Assembly (NCBI RefSeq): GCF_009674485.1
Contig: NZ_WKJJ01000014.1
Span: 174,806-238,805 of the forward strand
From: Pseudoduganella rivuli
GTDB lineage: Bacteria > Pseudomonadota > Gammaproteobacteria > Burkholderiales > Burkholderiaceae_D
Direction of reading: 5' to 3'
Length of the DNA: 64,000 nt
In this document: positions 49,983-62,802 of the stretch, piece by piece
How positions within the stretch are numbered: the first letter of the stretch is position 1
Layout of the letters: each line of letters begins with the position of its first letter
Position numbers and translations under genes: made by a program
Notes under the pieces: generated by a model
Seen by the model: only the letters and a program-made list of their open reading frames with translations
Databases searched by the model: none
Told to the model about the DNA's origin: nothing

Positions 49983-51379
49983 GGCCGCGCCTCCAGCACC
50001 CGCAGCGGCGCATCGAGCAGGCTGCGGTTCAGTTCAATGTCGGCCTCCCGCACCACGCGGGCGCGCAGCGCGGCCAATTGCGCGATGGCGCTACGGCGCG
50101 CAATGGCGCGGCTGGCCACGTAACGGACGCTTTCCGCTTCCGGCGGCTGCACGCCATCGACGCGCTGTTCCACCAATACGATTTCCCAGTACGCCTTGTC
50201 CTGCGGTCCGACCGGCGCACGCACGGGGCGCGATACCGTGCCTGGCGGCTGCGCAAACGCCAGTTGCTGCAACCACGACGTCTTGCCGGAGGCATCGATC
50301 CATCCCAGGTCGCCGCCCTGTGCCGCATCGGCAGCCATGGAAAACTTGCGCGCCACCGAGGCAAAGTCCGCGCCGCCCTTCAGCGCGGCGTAGGCTGCCT
50401 GCGCCGCCGCCTCATCATGGGTGCGCACATGGCGCGCCCTGACCTTGTCGATGCGGCGGAATTCATCGCGGTGCTGGTCGTAATACGCGCGGATGGCATC
50501 GCTGTCCGCCTGCGCCGCCAGCTGGTTCAACAGCGGGCTGCCGCTGTCGGTATCGGCGCCGATGCCGTGCAACCGCTGCACCGCCAGGGTCACCGCCTGG
50601 TCGGACAGGGCGCGGCGCAGGTCCGCCAGCGCGGCCGCCCCGAAGCGGGATCCCGCCCAGTCCAGCACGGCCAGCACGCCCAGCGCCTGGCGCGCCTGCT
50701 GTTTCAACGCCCCCGGCTGGCGCATATGCAGCGCAATGCGGCCCTGCACGTTCTGGCGGCGGTATATGTCGTACAGCGACAGCGTGCCGGCGCCGCCGCC
50801 CGGCAAGCGGTAGGCCAGCACCGGCATGGCTTTCGCGTGTTGCGCTTGCGCCGCCGTCAGCGAATAATCGAGGCGTAGCGCCCCCGGCTTGCCGAACACG
50901 GCATCGAACGTAGCCGCCATCGCGGCGCCATCGATGGCGGGTTCCGCCACCACCAGCCCATCGAGGCTGCCGCCCGGCAGTTGCGCCAGCGCCTGTTCCA
51001 ATTCTGTTTTGTAGAGACTGCGCAGCAGCGCGGCCAGCTGGTCGTCCAGCGCCACGTCGTGCGCATACGCGACGCCCTGCCCCGTCAACAATGCGGCTTC
51101 GCCCCACTGCGCACGGGCGCTGGCGGCCAGCAGCCGTTCGGCCACCAGCCCTTCCAGGGTCGCCGCGCGGGCAGCTTGCGGATCGGCCAGGCGCGCCTGC
51201 CGCCACAGTGTATCGACCGTGAACGCATGCAGCGGCGCCGCATCGATGCGGGCCGCCAGCGCGGGATCGTCGAGGCCATAGCGCACGGCGGCCGTTGCCG
51301 GCGGCAGCGCAATGCCGGCCAGCGCAACCGCCGCCAGCATCGCCCGCGCGGGCTGGTACAACACTGCCCGCACGCCCAT
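49979..51379 (-). CDS. Parvulin-type peptidyl-prolyl isomerase (PpiC/SurA-like)
   Basis: A 466-residue exported protein with a signal or anchor helix (MLAAVALAGIALPPATAA), SurA_N-like helical regions and a C-terminal rotamase domain (about 315-410: RARHVRTHDEAAAQAAYAAL, GADFASVARKFSMAADAAQGGDLGWI). It would catalyse proline isomerisation during periplasmic folding. Overlaps by 4 bp with both neighbours suggest it serves the co-encoded exported hydrolase. The protein is longer than a plain PpiC because of its large N-terminal region. Confidence 0.85.
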   Translation of the reverse strand: MGVRAVLYQPARAMLAAVALAGIALPPATAAVRYGLDDPALAARIDAAPLHAFTVDTLWRQARLADPQAARAATLEGLVAERLLAASARAQWGEAALLTGQGVAYAHDVALDDQLAALLRSLYKTELEQALAQLPGGSLDGLVVAEPAIDGAAMAATFDAVFGKPGALRLDYSLTAAQAQHAKAMPVLAYRLPGGGAGTLSLYDIYRRQNVQGRIALHMRQPGALKQQARQALGVLAVLDWAGSRFGAAALADLRRALSDQAVTLAVQRLHGIGADTDSGSPLLNQLAAQADSDAIRAYYDQHRDEFRRIDKVRARHVRTHDEAAAQAAYAALKGGADFASVARKFSMAADAAQGGDLGWIDASGKTSWLQQLAFAQPPGTVSRPVRAPVGPQDKAYWEIVLVEQRVDGVQPPEAESVRYVASRAIARRSAIAQLAALRARVVREADIELNRSLLDAPLRVLEARP

Positions 51380-52401
51380 CAGTTACCCAACCGTTCCGCT
51401 GCGCGGTTCAGCACATGCACCACCATGGCGATCGAATGCGGCACCATTTGCTGCGCCACGCGGCGGCGGTCGCCGTGGTCGCTGGACGACAGCACGATGC
51501 CGCCGTTGGCGTACGAATAGGTGCCGCCCTGCGTCAGCAGCGGGCGGATGTCGACGCCGGTCGGCGCCACCGGCGTGAAGTCGGCCAGCGCGGCTTTCAC
51601 CAGCGCCGGATCGTTGAGTTTTTCCGTGTCGTAGTAATCCTGCACCCACTGTTCCCAGCCGCCGTGGTCGTGCGCGGACGTGGTCCACGTGTGGTGCGGC
51701 TGCAGCAAGTCCGTGGTGTGCAGCACGAAGCCCAGCGTCTGCGCGGTCGGTTGCGCCAGGAATTGCTGGAACCAGTACTGGCCCAGGTTGTCGATCGGCT
51801 GGAACGGCATGGTTTCAAAGTCGGCGTACTGGTTCACGTTCGAGCTGCCGCCCAGGCGGTAGTGCGCTTCCGTGATGCCATAGCTGTTGTATTTGCTGCT
51901 GTCGCCGAACCAGCCTTTCAGGCCGCCGGGACCGTCGTCCAGGTAGTCGCCATACAGCCAGCCGGCCGCCATGTTGTCGACGTCGCCGTTCACCGTCAGC
52001 TTGGCGTAGTTGTAGCCGCCAAACGGGTTGCCGTGCACGTCCGGGCCGGAGGTGTGGTTCTGGAAGTGCCAGTACGACGTGTATTTGACGATGGACGCGC
52101 CCGCGCCCCACACCGGCGCCAGCACGCAGCTGCCCGTCGATGCGCCGCACAGGTAGGTGTCGGCGAAATCGTCGACGTCATAGGCGCCCTGCCCCAGCGC
52201 CTGCGCGAACTGGTCGACCGTGTAGCCGGCGCGCGCAATGCCCGTCGCCAGCTTGGTGTAGTTGGTGGTGGACGGATTGTTTTTCATGAACGTCACCGCG
52301 TCCAGCACGATACGGCGGTGGGTTTCCTGTTGCCAGGCGTGGGCAGGCGCAACGGTGCACGCCGCCATGGCCAGCGCCATGGCAGTCATTCCAAATTTCA
52401 T
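51379..52401 (-). CDS. Exported zinc-dependent phospholipase C / S1-P1 nuclease-like hydrolase
   Basis: 340 residues from ATG 52401, which follows AGGGGA and begins a signal peptide (cleavage near AHA). The mature end AWQQETHRRIVLDA places a Trp at position 1 with a nearby His, as in phospholipase C and S1/P1 nucleases, where the N-terminal Trp binds zinc. Later motifs LGFVLHTTDLLQPHHTW and AHDHGGWEQW supply the His/Asp residues expected for a trinuclear zinc site. Substrate (phospholipid or nucleic acid) is not clear. It heads a three-gene overlapping operon with a parvulin and a small anchored protein. Confidence 0.7.
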   Translation of the reverse strand: MKFGMTAMALAMAACTVAPAHAWQQETHRRIVLDAVTFMKNNPSTTNYTKLATGIARAGYTVDQFAQALGQGAYDVDDFADTYLCGASTGSCVLAPVWGAGASIVKYTSYWHFQNHTSGPDVHGNPFGGYNYAKLTVNGDVDNMAAGWLYGDYLDDGPGGLKGWFGDSSKYNSYGITEAHYRLGGSSNVNQYADFETMPFQPIDNLGQYWFQQFLAQPTAQTLGFVLHTTDLLQPHHTWTTSAHDHGGWEQWVQDYYDTEKLNDPALVKAALADFTPVAPTGVDIRPLLTQGGTYSYANGGIVLSSSDHGDRRRVAQQMVPHSIAMVVHVLNRAAERLGN

Positions 52402-52587
52402 GTTTCCCCTGTGTGTGTAAAAGTACGAAAAAGTACGAACGGTCGCGTTTAAAACGAGTCGCGCAGCGTAACATAACAAATCGGCAAATTTAACTATTTG
52501 ACAAACTTGTTATGCAATTTTTGCGTAAAAGCCACACTTTATATGCGCTTTGTGACACAACCGTGACAGGGGATTCGGTGGGGTGCG

Positions 52588-53724
52588 CTAAGGTTTGGGC
52601 ATCGAACGCAACGGCGTCGGGGGCCGCAGATGGCCCTGGCCGTCGACCAGCACGCGCTGGCTGGCCTTGGCCGTGCTCGCGCCGATGCCGGACAGCACCC
52701 GCATGGAACCGAGCAGCACTTGCTGTTGCACGTCCATGTAGGCGGCATACGACGGGTCGAGCACGTAATAGACGACTTCGAATTCCAGCGCGTCCTGCGT
52801 GACGGACTTTAAATGCGCGCGGTCGAAGCGCACCTGGCGCTGCGCTTCCACCACGTGCTGCAACGCTTCCGGCACCCTTTCGGCCACCTCGACCGGCGTC
52901 GACGGCGCCAGGTTCAGCGAAAACTGCACGCGCCGGTTTTGCATGCGCTTGAAGTTGCGCACGGTATTTTTCAGCAAATCCGCATTGGCGATGACGATCT
53001 GTTCGCCGCTGTCGGCGCGGATGCGCGTGGTTTTCAGCCCCACGTGCTCCACCGTGCCGGAAAAGCCGTTGACGCTGATGGCGTCGCCCACTTCAAACGG
53101 CTTGTCGACGGCGATCGACAGCGAGGCGAACAAGTCGCCCAGGATATTTTGCACGGCCAGCGCCACGGCGATGCCGCCGATCCCGAGGCTGGCGACGAAG
53201 GCAGAAATATTGATGCCCAGGTTGGACAGGATGGCCAGGAACAGCACGACCCACAGCGCCGTCTTCAACGCCCACACCATCAGCGTGCGGGCCACGGTCG
53301 GGTTGGCGGCGCCGGTATCGCGCATGCTCACGGACGAGCGTCCACCGAAATAGCGGCGCGCGCTGATATCGACCAGCTGGTTCACATACAGGCCGATTTG
53401 CACGCCCAGCGTCACGAACCACAGGTGCGTCACGCGGTCCGCCCACGGCTGCGGCAAGTCCAGCACCGTCAGGCCGATCAGCAGCGCCGTGACCACCACC
53501 ACCAGGTTGCTGGTCTTTTTCAGCATCGCGCACAGCAGCTCAGCCATTGGCTTGCTGGCGCGGCGGTCCGCCTGCACTTGCTCGAGCCGGCGGCGGCACA
53601 GCGCCACCGCGCCGTGAATCGCCAGATAGCTGGCGACCGCCACGCCAATGCTGAGCAGCCAGTTTTGCCAGTCGATGCCGTCCACGATGCCATCGAACGT
53701 TGCGATGAATTTTTGGTAGCTCAA
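52588..53724 (-). CDS. MscS-family mechanosensitive ion channel
   Basis: A 378-residue inner-membrane protein with four to five helices, the pore helix region (NLGINISAFVASLGIGGIAVALAVQNILGDLFAS) and the MscS beta domain (VGDAISVNGFSGTVEHVGLKTTRIR). It is longer than E. coli MscS (286), with extra N-terminal helices as in YbdG/YbiO types. It releases solutes under hypo-osmotic stress. It stands alone; the next minus-strand gene is more than 180 bp downstream. Confidence 0.92.
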   Translation of the reverse strand: MSYQKFIATFDGIVDGIDWQNWLLSIGVAVASYLAIHGAVALCRRRLEQVQADRRASKPMAELLCAMLKKTSNLVVVVTALLIGLTVLDLPQPWADRVTHLWFVTLGVQIGLYVNQLVDISARRYFGGRSSVSMRDTGAANPTVARTLMVWALKTALWVVLFLAILSNLGINISAFVASLGIGGIAVALAVQNILGDLFASLSIAVDKPFEVGDAISVNGFSGTVEHVGLKTTRIRADSGEQIVIANADLLKNTVRNFKRMQNRRVQFSLNLAPSTPVEVAERVPEALQHVVEAQRQVRFDRAHLKSVTQDALEFEVVYYVLDPSYAAYMDVQQQVLLGSMRVLSGIGASTAKASQRVLVDGQGHLRPPTPLRSMPKP

Positions 53725-53855
53725 ACCTGTTTCCTTCCATGCCTACTTGCCAGCCGCTACTGTAATGCGGCAATGCGGCCCTGACCGTGCGCGGCCGCAC
53801 ATACGGCGGGACGGCAACCGTGGCAGCCTGACAGTCAGTCCCACAGGAGTTCAAC

Positions 53856-54185
53856 ATGCATACAGGAAAAGAACACAGCCGCGGCGAACAACCGGCCGCG
53901 CATGAAAGCGGCAATGCCGCCACCGGCCATCCAGCCAACAGCGTCATCAGCTCCACCAGCACCACCAGCACCAATAACGCCGCTACGCCGCACGGCAATA
54001 CGGCTGGAACGCGCGGCGGCGACTCCATGCAGCGCGCCGATGTGGCGCCAGCCGTCAGCGGCAATACGGGTTACGGCCACGAGGCTGGTACACGCGGTTC
54101 CGGCACGCCGGTGGAAAGCGGCGCGGGAAAACTCGCCGACGACCGTCCCGGGCGCGATGTCCCGAAAGGCGGCGGACCGGTGTGA
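53856..54185 (+). CDS. Small hydrophilic, probably disordered protein
   Basis: A 109-residue protein rich in Gly, Ser, Thr, Asn and Ala with no hydrophobic stretch (HPANSVISSTSTTSTNNAA, then GNTGYGHEAGTRGSGTPVES). It has no domain I recognise. ACAGGAG lies 9 nt before the ATG and supports translation of this frame rather than the overlapping 53902 frame. It looks like a stress-type or spacer protein; function unknown. Confidence 0.6.
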   Translation: MHTGKEHSRGEQPAAHESGNAATGHPANSVISSTSTTSTNNAATPHGNTAGTRGGDSMQRADVAPAVSGNTGYGHEAGTRGSGTPVESGAGKLADDRPGRDVPKGGGPV

Positions 54186-54263
54186 GTGTGTGCGCGCGCA
54201 CGGAGCGCGCCCATCCCGGCGGGCAGCATAGAGGTTCTATCGACAATTGACAGGGGAGTCATC

Positions 54264-54434
54264 ATGACCAAGCGTATCGGCAACAAGGATATTGCCCAGC
54301 ACCGCAGCAAGGAAGAAAAGAAGCGCATCCACGCGTCGAACGTCGCGATGGAAGCGGAAAAGCAGGCAGCCGCACGGGAAAAATACCGCAACATGCAAAA
54401 GGGCCAGCCCTTTGCCGTCATGAAAGAAAAGTGA
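54264..54434 (+). CDS. Small basic helical protein
   Basis: A 56-residue protein from ATG 54264, which has GGGGAG upstream; the longer frame from 54186 is less likely. It is very charged and helical (DIAQHRSKEEKKRIHASNVA, EAEKQAAAREKYRNMQKGQ). The make-up suggests a nucleic-acid- or ribosome-associated stress protein, but I do not recognise the family. It follows the Gly/Ser-rich gene by 78 bp. Confidence 0.6.
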   Translation: MTKRIGNKDIAQHRSKEEKKRIHASNVAMEAEKQAAAREKYRNMQKGQPFAVMKEK

Positions 54435-54443
54435 CGGCGCAGC

Positions 54444-56051
54444 TTATTTGTCGGGGAATTCCGATACCTGTGCAGGAATTTGCACGCGGATGCGGGCGCC
54501 GTGGCCCGGCTTGCTGTCGACGGTGACGGCGCCGCCCAGTTTCAGCGCGCGCTCGTGGATGCCCAGCAAGCCAAAGGATTGGCGCTTGCGCTTGGCCGGG
54601 TCGAAGCCGCAGCCATTGTCCCGCACTTCCAGCTGGATGCGCTCATCGTCCTGCACCAGCGCGATGTCGACGCGGGTGGCGCCCGCGTGACGCCGGATAT
54701 TGGTCAGCGATTCTTGCACGATGCGGAACAATTCCGTGGCCCGCGCCTCGTCCAGCGTCACTTGCCGCTCATCCACGTGTAACTGGCACAGCACGCCGGT
54801 GTGGCTGAAAAACTGTTCACCCAGCCATTCCAGCGCCGAGACGATCCCCATGTTCAGCGCGCTGGGGCGCAATGACGACACCACGTCGCGCACCACCTGG
54901 ATGGTCGAATCGACCAGCCCGGTCAACGCCCGCGTGCGTTCGGCCAGCGCGGGATTGTCCGCGCCAAACTGCATTTCCACCACCGACACACCGAGCCGCA
55001 GCGCCGACAGGTATTGCCCCAGTTCATCGTGGATTTCGCGGGTGATGTACTTGCGCTCCTCTTCCCGCACGGCGTCGCTGCGCGATGCCAGCTGGCGCAG
55101 CATTTGCTGCGATTCGCTGAGACGGCGCTCGGTTTCCTTCAGCGCCGAGATATTGCGCCCGATCGCCAGCACGCCCACCACCTGGCCCTCGGCATTACGT
55201 TCCGGCACCAAATGAAACGCATAGTCGCGCGCCGTCTCGCCCGGATCGGCCAGGCGGACAAAGACTTCGGTCCCGGCGCCGGTCTCCATCACACGGCGCA
55301 GCACGGCGATGTAATCCTCCGGCGCCAGATCGGCGTGCGTACGCACCAGCTTTTGCGGCTGGCGCATCAGCGCCTCGGCCATCGGGATGCCGGTTTCCCG
55401 CTCGAACGCGGGATTGACATAGATGCGCCGGCAGTCGCTGTCGTAGCGGATCACCATGTCAGGCGAATTTTCCGCCAACGTGCGGAATTCCTGTTCCCGC
55501 CTGCGCAACAGGGTTTCCGCCTGTTCCCGTTCGCGGATTTGCGCATTGAGCGCTTCCACGGTGCTGGCCAGTTCCGCGGTACGCTGCGCCACGCGCACTT
55601 CCAGCATGTCGTGCGCCTGCCGCAGCGCCGCCTCGGCCTGGTTGCGTTCGATCGCATAGCGGATCGAACGCACCAGCATGCCGGTATCGACCTGTCCCTT
55701 GACCAGGTAATCCTGCGCGCCGGCCTGCACCGCGCGCATCGCCACCGCCTCGTCATTCAGCCCGCTCAGCACCACCAGTGCCGGCACGCGCACGCCGCAT
55801 GACTGCAAGCGCTGCACGGTTTCCAGGCCGGTCGAACCGGGCAGCCCCAGGTCGAGCAGCACCAGGTCGACCTGGTCTTGCCGCAGGTGCGCGATGCCCT
55901 CCTCCAGGTTGCGCGCCCAGGCCAGTTCCCAGTCCAGCGCACCCGCATCGGCCAGCATATGCCGGAACAGCAGCGCGTCGCCCCGGTTGTCCTCGATCAG
56001 CAGGATACGGATGGGAGCCGGCGTGCCGGCGTGGGCGCTTGCATGCCCCAT
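54444..56051 (-). CDS. Receiver-PAS-HisKA_3 hybrid sensor kinase
   Basis: 535 residues from ATG 56051 (GTG 56054 also possible), overlapping the stop of the upstream kinase gene. An N-terminal receiver (RILLIEDNRGDALLF, phospho-acceptor Asp in LVLLDLGLPG) is followed by a coiled coil, a PAS domain (about 200-320) and a NarL/DegS-type kinase: HisKA_3 (YITREIHDELGQYLSALRLG) and ATPase (VQESLTNIRRHAGATRVDIA, DNGCGFDP). It is a soluble kinase that likely receives phosphate from another kinase and passes it to a LuxR-type regulator, perhaps the one at 58842. Confidence 0.92.
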   Translation of the reverse strand: MGHASAHAGTPAPIRILLIEDNRGDALLFRHMLADAGALDWELAWARNLEEGIAHLRQDQVDLVLLDLGLPGSTGLETVQRLQSCGVRVPALVVLSGLNDEAVAMRAVQAGAQDYLVKGQVDTGMLVRSIRYAIERNQAEAALRQAHDMLEVRVAQRTAELASTVEALNAQIREREQAETLLRRREQEFRTLAENSPDMVIRYDSDCRRIYVNPAFERETGIPMAEALMRQPQKLVRTHADLAPEDYIAVLRRVMETGAGTEVFVRLADPGETARDYAFHLVPERNAEGQVVGVLAIGRNISALKETERRLSESQQMLRQLASRSDAVREEERKYITREIHDELGQYLSALRLGVSVVEMQFGADNPALAERTRALTGLVDSTIQVVRDVVSSLRPSALNMGIVSALEWLGEQFFSHTGVLCQLHVDERQVTLDEARATELFRIVQESLTNIRRHAGATRVDIALVQDDERIQLEVRDNGCGFDPAKRKRQSFGLLGIHERALKLGGAVTVDSKPGHGARIRVQIPAQVSEFPDK

Positions 56052-57208
56052 CACAGCCCCTCCTGCTCGTCCGCCATCAGCGTGAAGTAAAACACGGAAC
56101 CGCCCGCCGGGCCTGGCGTCACGCCGATCGCGCCGCCATGGCGCTCGATGATTTTCTTGCAGATCGCCAGGCCGATGCCGGTGCCCGGATATTCGTGGCC
56201 GGCATGCAGGCGCTGGAACATGTCAAAGATGCGCTGCCCGTTTTCGGGCGCGACGCCGATCCCGTTGTCCTGTATGGTGATGCGCCAGTAACGGCCCTCG
56301 CGCACGGCGCCGATATCCACCTGCGGCGGACGATCGCGGCAGAATTTGATGGCGTTGGCGATCAGGTTCTGGAACACTTGCGCCAGTTGCCCGGCGTCGC
56401 CCAGCACGCTGGGCAAGGCGTCGCAGCGCACCTGCGCCCCGCTTTCATTGATCGCGATGCGCAGCGCGGCCAGCGCCATCGCCGCCACGTCGTTGCAATC
56501 GACCCGCTGCAACGGGCGCGCCTTGGTATCGACCCGGGAAATCGTCAGCAGGTCTTCGATCAGCGTTTGCATGCGCTTGGCGCCTTCCATCGCGAAGGTG
56601 ATGAATTCATCCGCTTCCGCATCGAGCCGGCCACGATAACGCCGCTCCAGCAACTGCACATAACTGGCCACCATGCGCAGCGGTTCCTGCAAGTCATGCG
56701 AGGCGACGTAGGCCATGCGCTCCAGTTCCGCATTGGACCGCGCCAGTTCCTGCGAACGCGCCAGCAATTGCCGCTGCGTGGCGCGCAGGTTCAGGTGGGT
56801 GCTGACGCGCGCCAGCACTTCTTCCGCGTGGAACGGCTTGGTGACGTAATCGACGGCGCCCGCGTCGTAGGCGCGGATCTTGTCATTGATGTCGGACAGC
56901 GCGGTCATGAAGATCACCGGTATGCCGCTGGTGACCGGGTCGGCCTGCAGGCGGCGGCAGGTTTCAAAGCCATCCCAGCCCGGCATCATGACGTCCAGCA
57001 AAATCAGGTCCGGCTGGCCGAATCGGGCCCGCTCCAGCCCCTCTTCTCCATCTTCCGCCACCATGACGGTATAACCGTGGCTGCCCAGGTACTCGGCCAC
57101 CACCCGCACATTGGCAGGTGTGTCGTCAACGATCAAAATGGTGGAAATCTCGCTCGCTTGCATGGCCACCTGCCGTGTTGGCGATTCAGTTAAGAGGATA
57201 GCTGTCAT
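56051..57208 (-). CDS. Receiver-histidine kinase hybrid (phytochrome-type HisKA)
   Basis: A 385-residue protein: receiver (about 20-140, STILIVDDTPANVRV, Asp72 in LILLDVMMPGWDG), a short coiled coil, HisKA with AYVASHDLQEPLRMVASYV as in phytochrome-like kinases, and the ATPase domain (NLIANAIKFCRDRP, DNGIGVAPENGQRIFDMFQRL, GTGIGLAICKKIIERHGG). It has no membrane segment. It sits 9 bp after the GGDEF-EAL gene and overlaps the next kinase. ATG 57163 is an alternative start. Confidence 0.92.
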   Translation of the reverse strand: MTAILLTESPTRQVAMQASEISTILIVDDTPANVRVVAEYLGSHGYTVMVAEDGEEGLERARFGQPDLILLDVMMPGWDGFETCRRLQADPVTSGIPVIFMTALSDINDKIRAYDAGAVDYVTKPFHAEEVLARVSTHLNLRATQRQLLARSQELARSNAELERMAYVASHDLQEPLRMVASYVQLLERRYRGRLDAEADEFITFAMEGAKRMQTLIEDLLTISRVDTKARPLQRVDCNDVAAMALAALRIAINESGAQVRCDALPSVLGDAGQLAQVFQNLIANAIKFCRDRPPQVDIGAVREGRYWRITIQDNGIGVAPENGQRIFDMFQRLHAGHEYPGTGIGLAICKKIIERHGGAIGVTPGPAGGSVFYFTLMADEQEGL

Positions 57209-57217
57209 GATACTCCG

Positions 57218-58714
57218 TTACGCCGCGCGGCTGGTGGCCAACAGTGCTTCGAACGCGGCGCGCGGCATCGGCCGCCCATACAGGTAGCCCTGCGCCAGGC
57301 GGCAACCATGCGACGCCAGGTATTCGGCCTGTTGTTCCGATTCCACGCCTTCGGCCACGGTTTCCAGCCGCAGCGCGCTGGCAATCGACAGCATCGCCTT
57401 GACCAGTTCGCGCTTGCTGCGGTCGCCCGGCACGTCGCCGACAAACGAGCGGTCGATCTTCAGCTGGCTGACGGGGAAGCGGTGCAGGTAGCTGAGGGCG
57501 GAATAGCCGGTGCCGAAATCGTCGATGGAAATGGCCAGGCCCATGCCCGTCAGCGCTTCCAGCATGTCTTCCACCGTGCGGTCGCCGTCGAGCAGCAGGC
57601 TCTCCGTGATTTCCAGCTTCAGCCAGGACGGATGGCAGCCGCTCTCCTGCAAGTGGCGCCGCACCGCGCCCGCCAGGTCGTGGCGGATAAACTGGCGCGG
57701 CGACAGGTTGACCGCCAGTTGCAGCGGCGCCGCGTCGCCGCGGTTCCATTCCGCCACGGCGGCACAGGCGTCGGCCAGCACCCAGTCGCCGATTTCCACG
57801 ATCAGGCCGGACGCCTCGGCGATGCTGATGAACTGCAGCGGCATCACCATGCCGTGCCCCGGCCGGTGCCAGCGCAGCAGCGCTTCCGCGCCCACCATGC
57901 GCCCGCTGCGCAGTTCGACCTGAGGCTGGAAATACAATTCCAGTTCGCCGTTGCGGCAGGCCCGCCGCAGCGCCGCCTCCACCTCCAGCCGCTCGGCGGC
58001 CTGGCGCGTCAGTTCCTGCATATAGAATTCATAATGGTTGCGGCCCTGGCGCTTGGCGTAATACATGGCCGTATCGGCATGCTGGTACAGGGTCGCCGTA
58101 TCTTTGCCGTCATCCGGGTACACGGCAATGCCGATGCTGGCCGGCACGAACAGTTCATGGCCGTCGATGAAGAATGGTTCGTTCAGCGCGGCCACGAACG
58201 CCGCGGCGCGCTGCGCCAGGACGTCGCGTTCCGCCTGCACCAGCATGGCGAACTCATCGCCGCCGAAACGCGCCACCACGTCGCCGGGCAGCGCGCATGC
58301 CTGCAAGCGGCGTCCCACCTCCCGCAGCAGCCGGTCGCCGGCCGCATGGCCCAGCGTATCGTTGATTTCCTTGAAATGGTCCAGGTCGAGCATCATCAAG
58401 CCGAACGGCGGGGTCTGCGCCGCCTGTTGCAGTGACAGCGACAGCAGGCTGCGGTTGGGCAGGCCGGTCAATGAATCGTAGTACGCCAGGCGGCACACGG
58501 TGCGGCGGTAATGATCGAGCTTGGCCAGCATCCGCGATTTCGCGCGGCGCATCTGCGCGGCGTCATCCGCGCAGGCGTCGACACGCTGCTCCAGTACGTC
58601 CGTCCACTGCAACAGGCGCTCCAGCTTCCATTGCACCCGGTCCGGCGCGGCAGCCGGCGGCGCGGTGTTCCAGGCCATCCCCGAGCGGGAGATGGGTTTT
58701 CCTCCGTCAGCCAT
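57218..58714 (-). CDS. GGDEF-EAL cyclic-di-GMP protein
   Basis: A 498-residue soluble protein: coiled-coil N-terminus, GGDEF domain (about 75-235) with an intact RFGGDEF active site (151-155), and EAL domain (about 240-490) with EALLRW (277-282) and the loop-6 motif DDFGTGYSALSYL. Both cyclase and phosphodiesterase residues are present, so it may make or degrade cyclic-di-GMP depending on its partner. It is probably co-transcribed with the two downstream receiver-kinase genes, which may set its activity. Confidence 0.93.
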   Translation of the reverse strand: MADGGKPISRSGMAWNTAPPAAAPDRVQWKLERLLQWTDVLEQRVDACADDAAQMRRAKSRMLAKLDHYRRTVCRLAYYDSLTGLPNRSLLSLSLQQAAQTPPFGLMMLDLDHFKEINDTLGHAAGDRLLREVGRRLQACALPGDVVARFGGDEFAMLVQAERDVLAQRAAAFVAALNEPFFIDGHELFVPASIGIAVYPDDGKDTATLYQHADTAMYYAKRQGRNHYEFYMQELTRQAAERLEVEAALRRACRNGELELYFQPQVELRSGRMVGAEALLRWHRPGHGMVMPLQFISIAEASGLIVEIGDWVLADACAAVAEWNRGDAAPLQLAVNLSPRQFIRHDLAGAVRRHLQESGCHPSWLKLEITESLLLDGDRTVEDMLEALTGMGLAISIDDFGTGYSALSYLHRFPVSQLKIDRSFVGDVPGDRSKRELVKAMLSIASALRLETVAEGVESEQQAEYLASHGCRLAQGYLYGRPMPRAAFEALLATSRAA

Positions 58715-58841
58715 TTTGCGTTCCTCGCACTGTTATCACGATAGACTTCTGTTCTTCCAGCATAGGTAGAACAGGAGGCAATACGTATCATCCCGGCCTG
58801 ATTCCTGCGTAGGGCGGCGCGACGGCTGCGTCGGGAAATCC

Positions 58842-59471
58842 CTACCCCATGACATCGTGCGTGAAGACGTAGCGCATCAGCTCCGCGTTATTGGCAAAGC
58901 TCATTTTCTGCATCAGGCGCGCCTTGTGCGTGCTGACTGTCTTGTTGCTGATGGACAGCTCGGCGGCGATTTCATTGACGGTGCGGCCCTGCCCCAGCAA
59001 GCCGAGGATGCGCTGTTCGCGCGACGACAGCTGTTCGTGCGGCGGCGCCTGTTCGTCGTCGCCCTCGAATACCATGCGTTCGACGATGCGCGGGTCGATG
59101 TAGCGCCCGCCCGACGCCACCTTGCGGATCGCCGTGGTCAGCGTCTCGGCCCCGCAATCCTTGGTCAGGTAGCCGTTCGCCCCGGCCGCCAGTGCGCGGC
59201 GCGCAATCTGCACCTCGTTGTGCATGGACAGCACCAGCACCGGCAAGGCCCCGTGGTGCAGCCGCACCCGCTTGATCAGATCCACGCCGCTGATGCCTGA
59301 CATGGCCATGTCCAGCAACAGCAAATCCACTTCGCCGCCACGCAGGTGCGACAGGACCTGTCCGCCGTTGACGGCTTCTCCCGCCACGCCCAGGTCCGGG
59401 CACAGCGCAAACAGCTGGCGCAAGCCCTCCCGCACAATGGCATGGTCGTCCGCGATTAATACCTTGATCAT
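58842..59471 (-). CDS. LuxR/NarL-family response regulator
   Basis: A 209-residue regulator: receiver domain (VLIADDHAIVREGL, phospho-acceptor Asp54 in LLLLDMAMSGISG, Lys in YLTKDCG) and a C-terminal LuxR helix-turn-helix (LSSREQRILGLLGQGRTVNEIAAELSISNKTVSTHK region). It lies 11 bp after the large sensor kinase and is probably co-transcribed with it. HisKA_3-type kinases usually pair with this family, so cross-talk with the kinase at 54444 is possible. Confidence 0.94.
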   Translation of the reverse strand: MIKVLIADDHAIVREGLRQLFALCPDLGVAGEAVNGGQVLSHLRGGEVDLLLLDMAMSGISGVDLIKRVRLHHGALPVLVLSMHNEVQIARRALAAGANGYLTKDCGAETLTTAIRKVASGGRYIDPRIVERMVFEGDDEQAPPHEQLSSREQRILGLLGQGRTVNEIAAELSISNKTVSTHKARLMQKMSFANNAELMRYVFTHDVMG

Positions 59472-59482
59472 ATTGTCCCTCG

Positions 59483-62740
<3,258 letters not shown>

Positions 62741-62802
62741 GCCTGCCCCATATTCTCAACTGCCCGGACCAGCATGACAGAATTTCCTGAGGCTGCCTAT
62801 AA

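Noticed and set aside
53902..54231. Alternative 109-codon frame overlapping the Gly/Ser-rich protein
   Set aside because: The frame at 53856 has a clear ACAGGAG at proper distance; this one does not.
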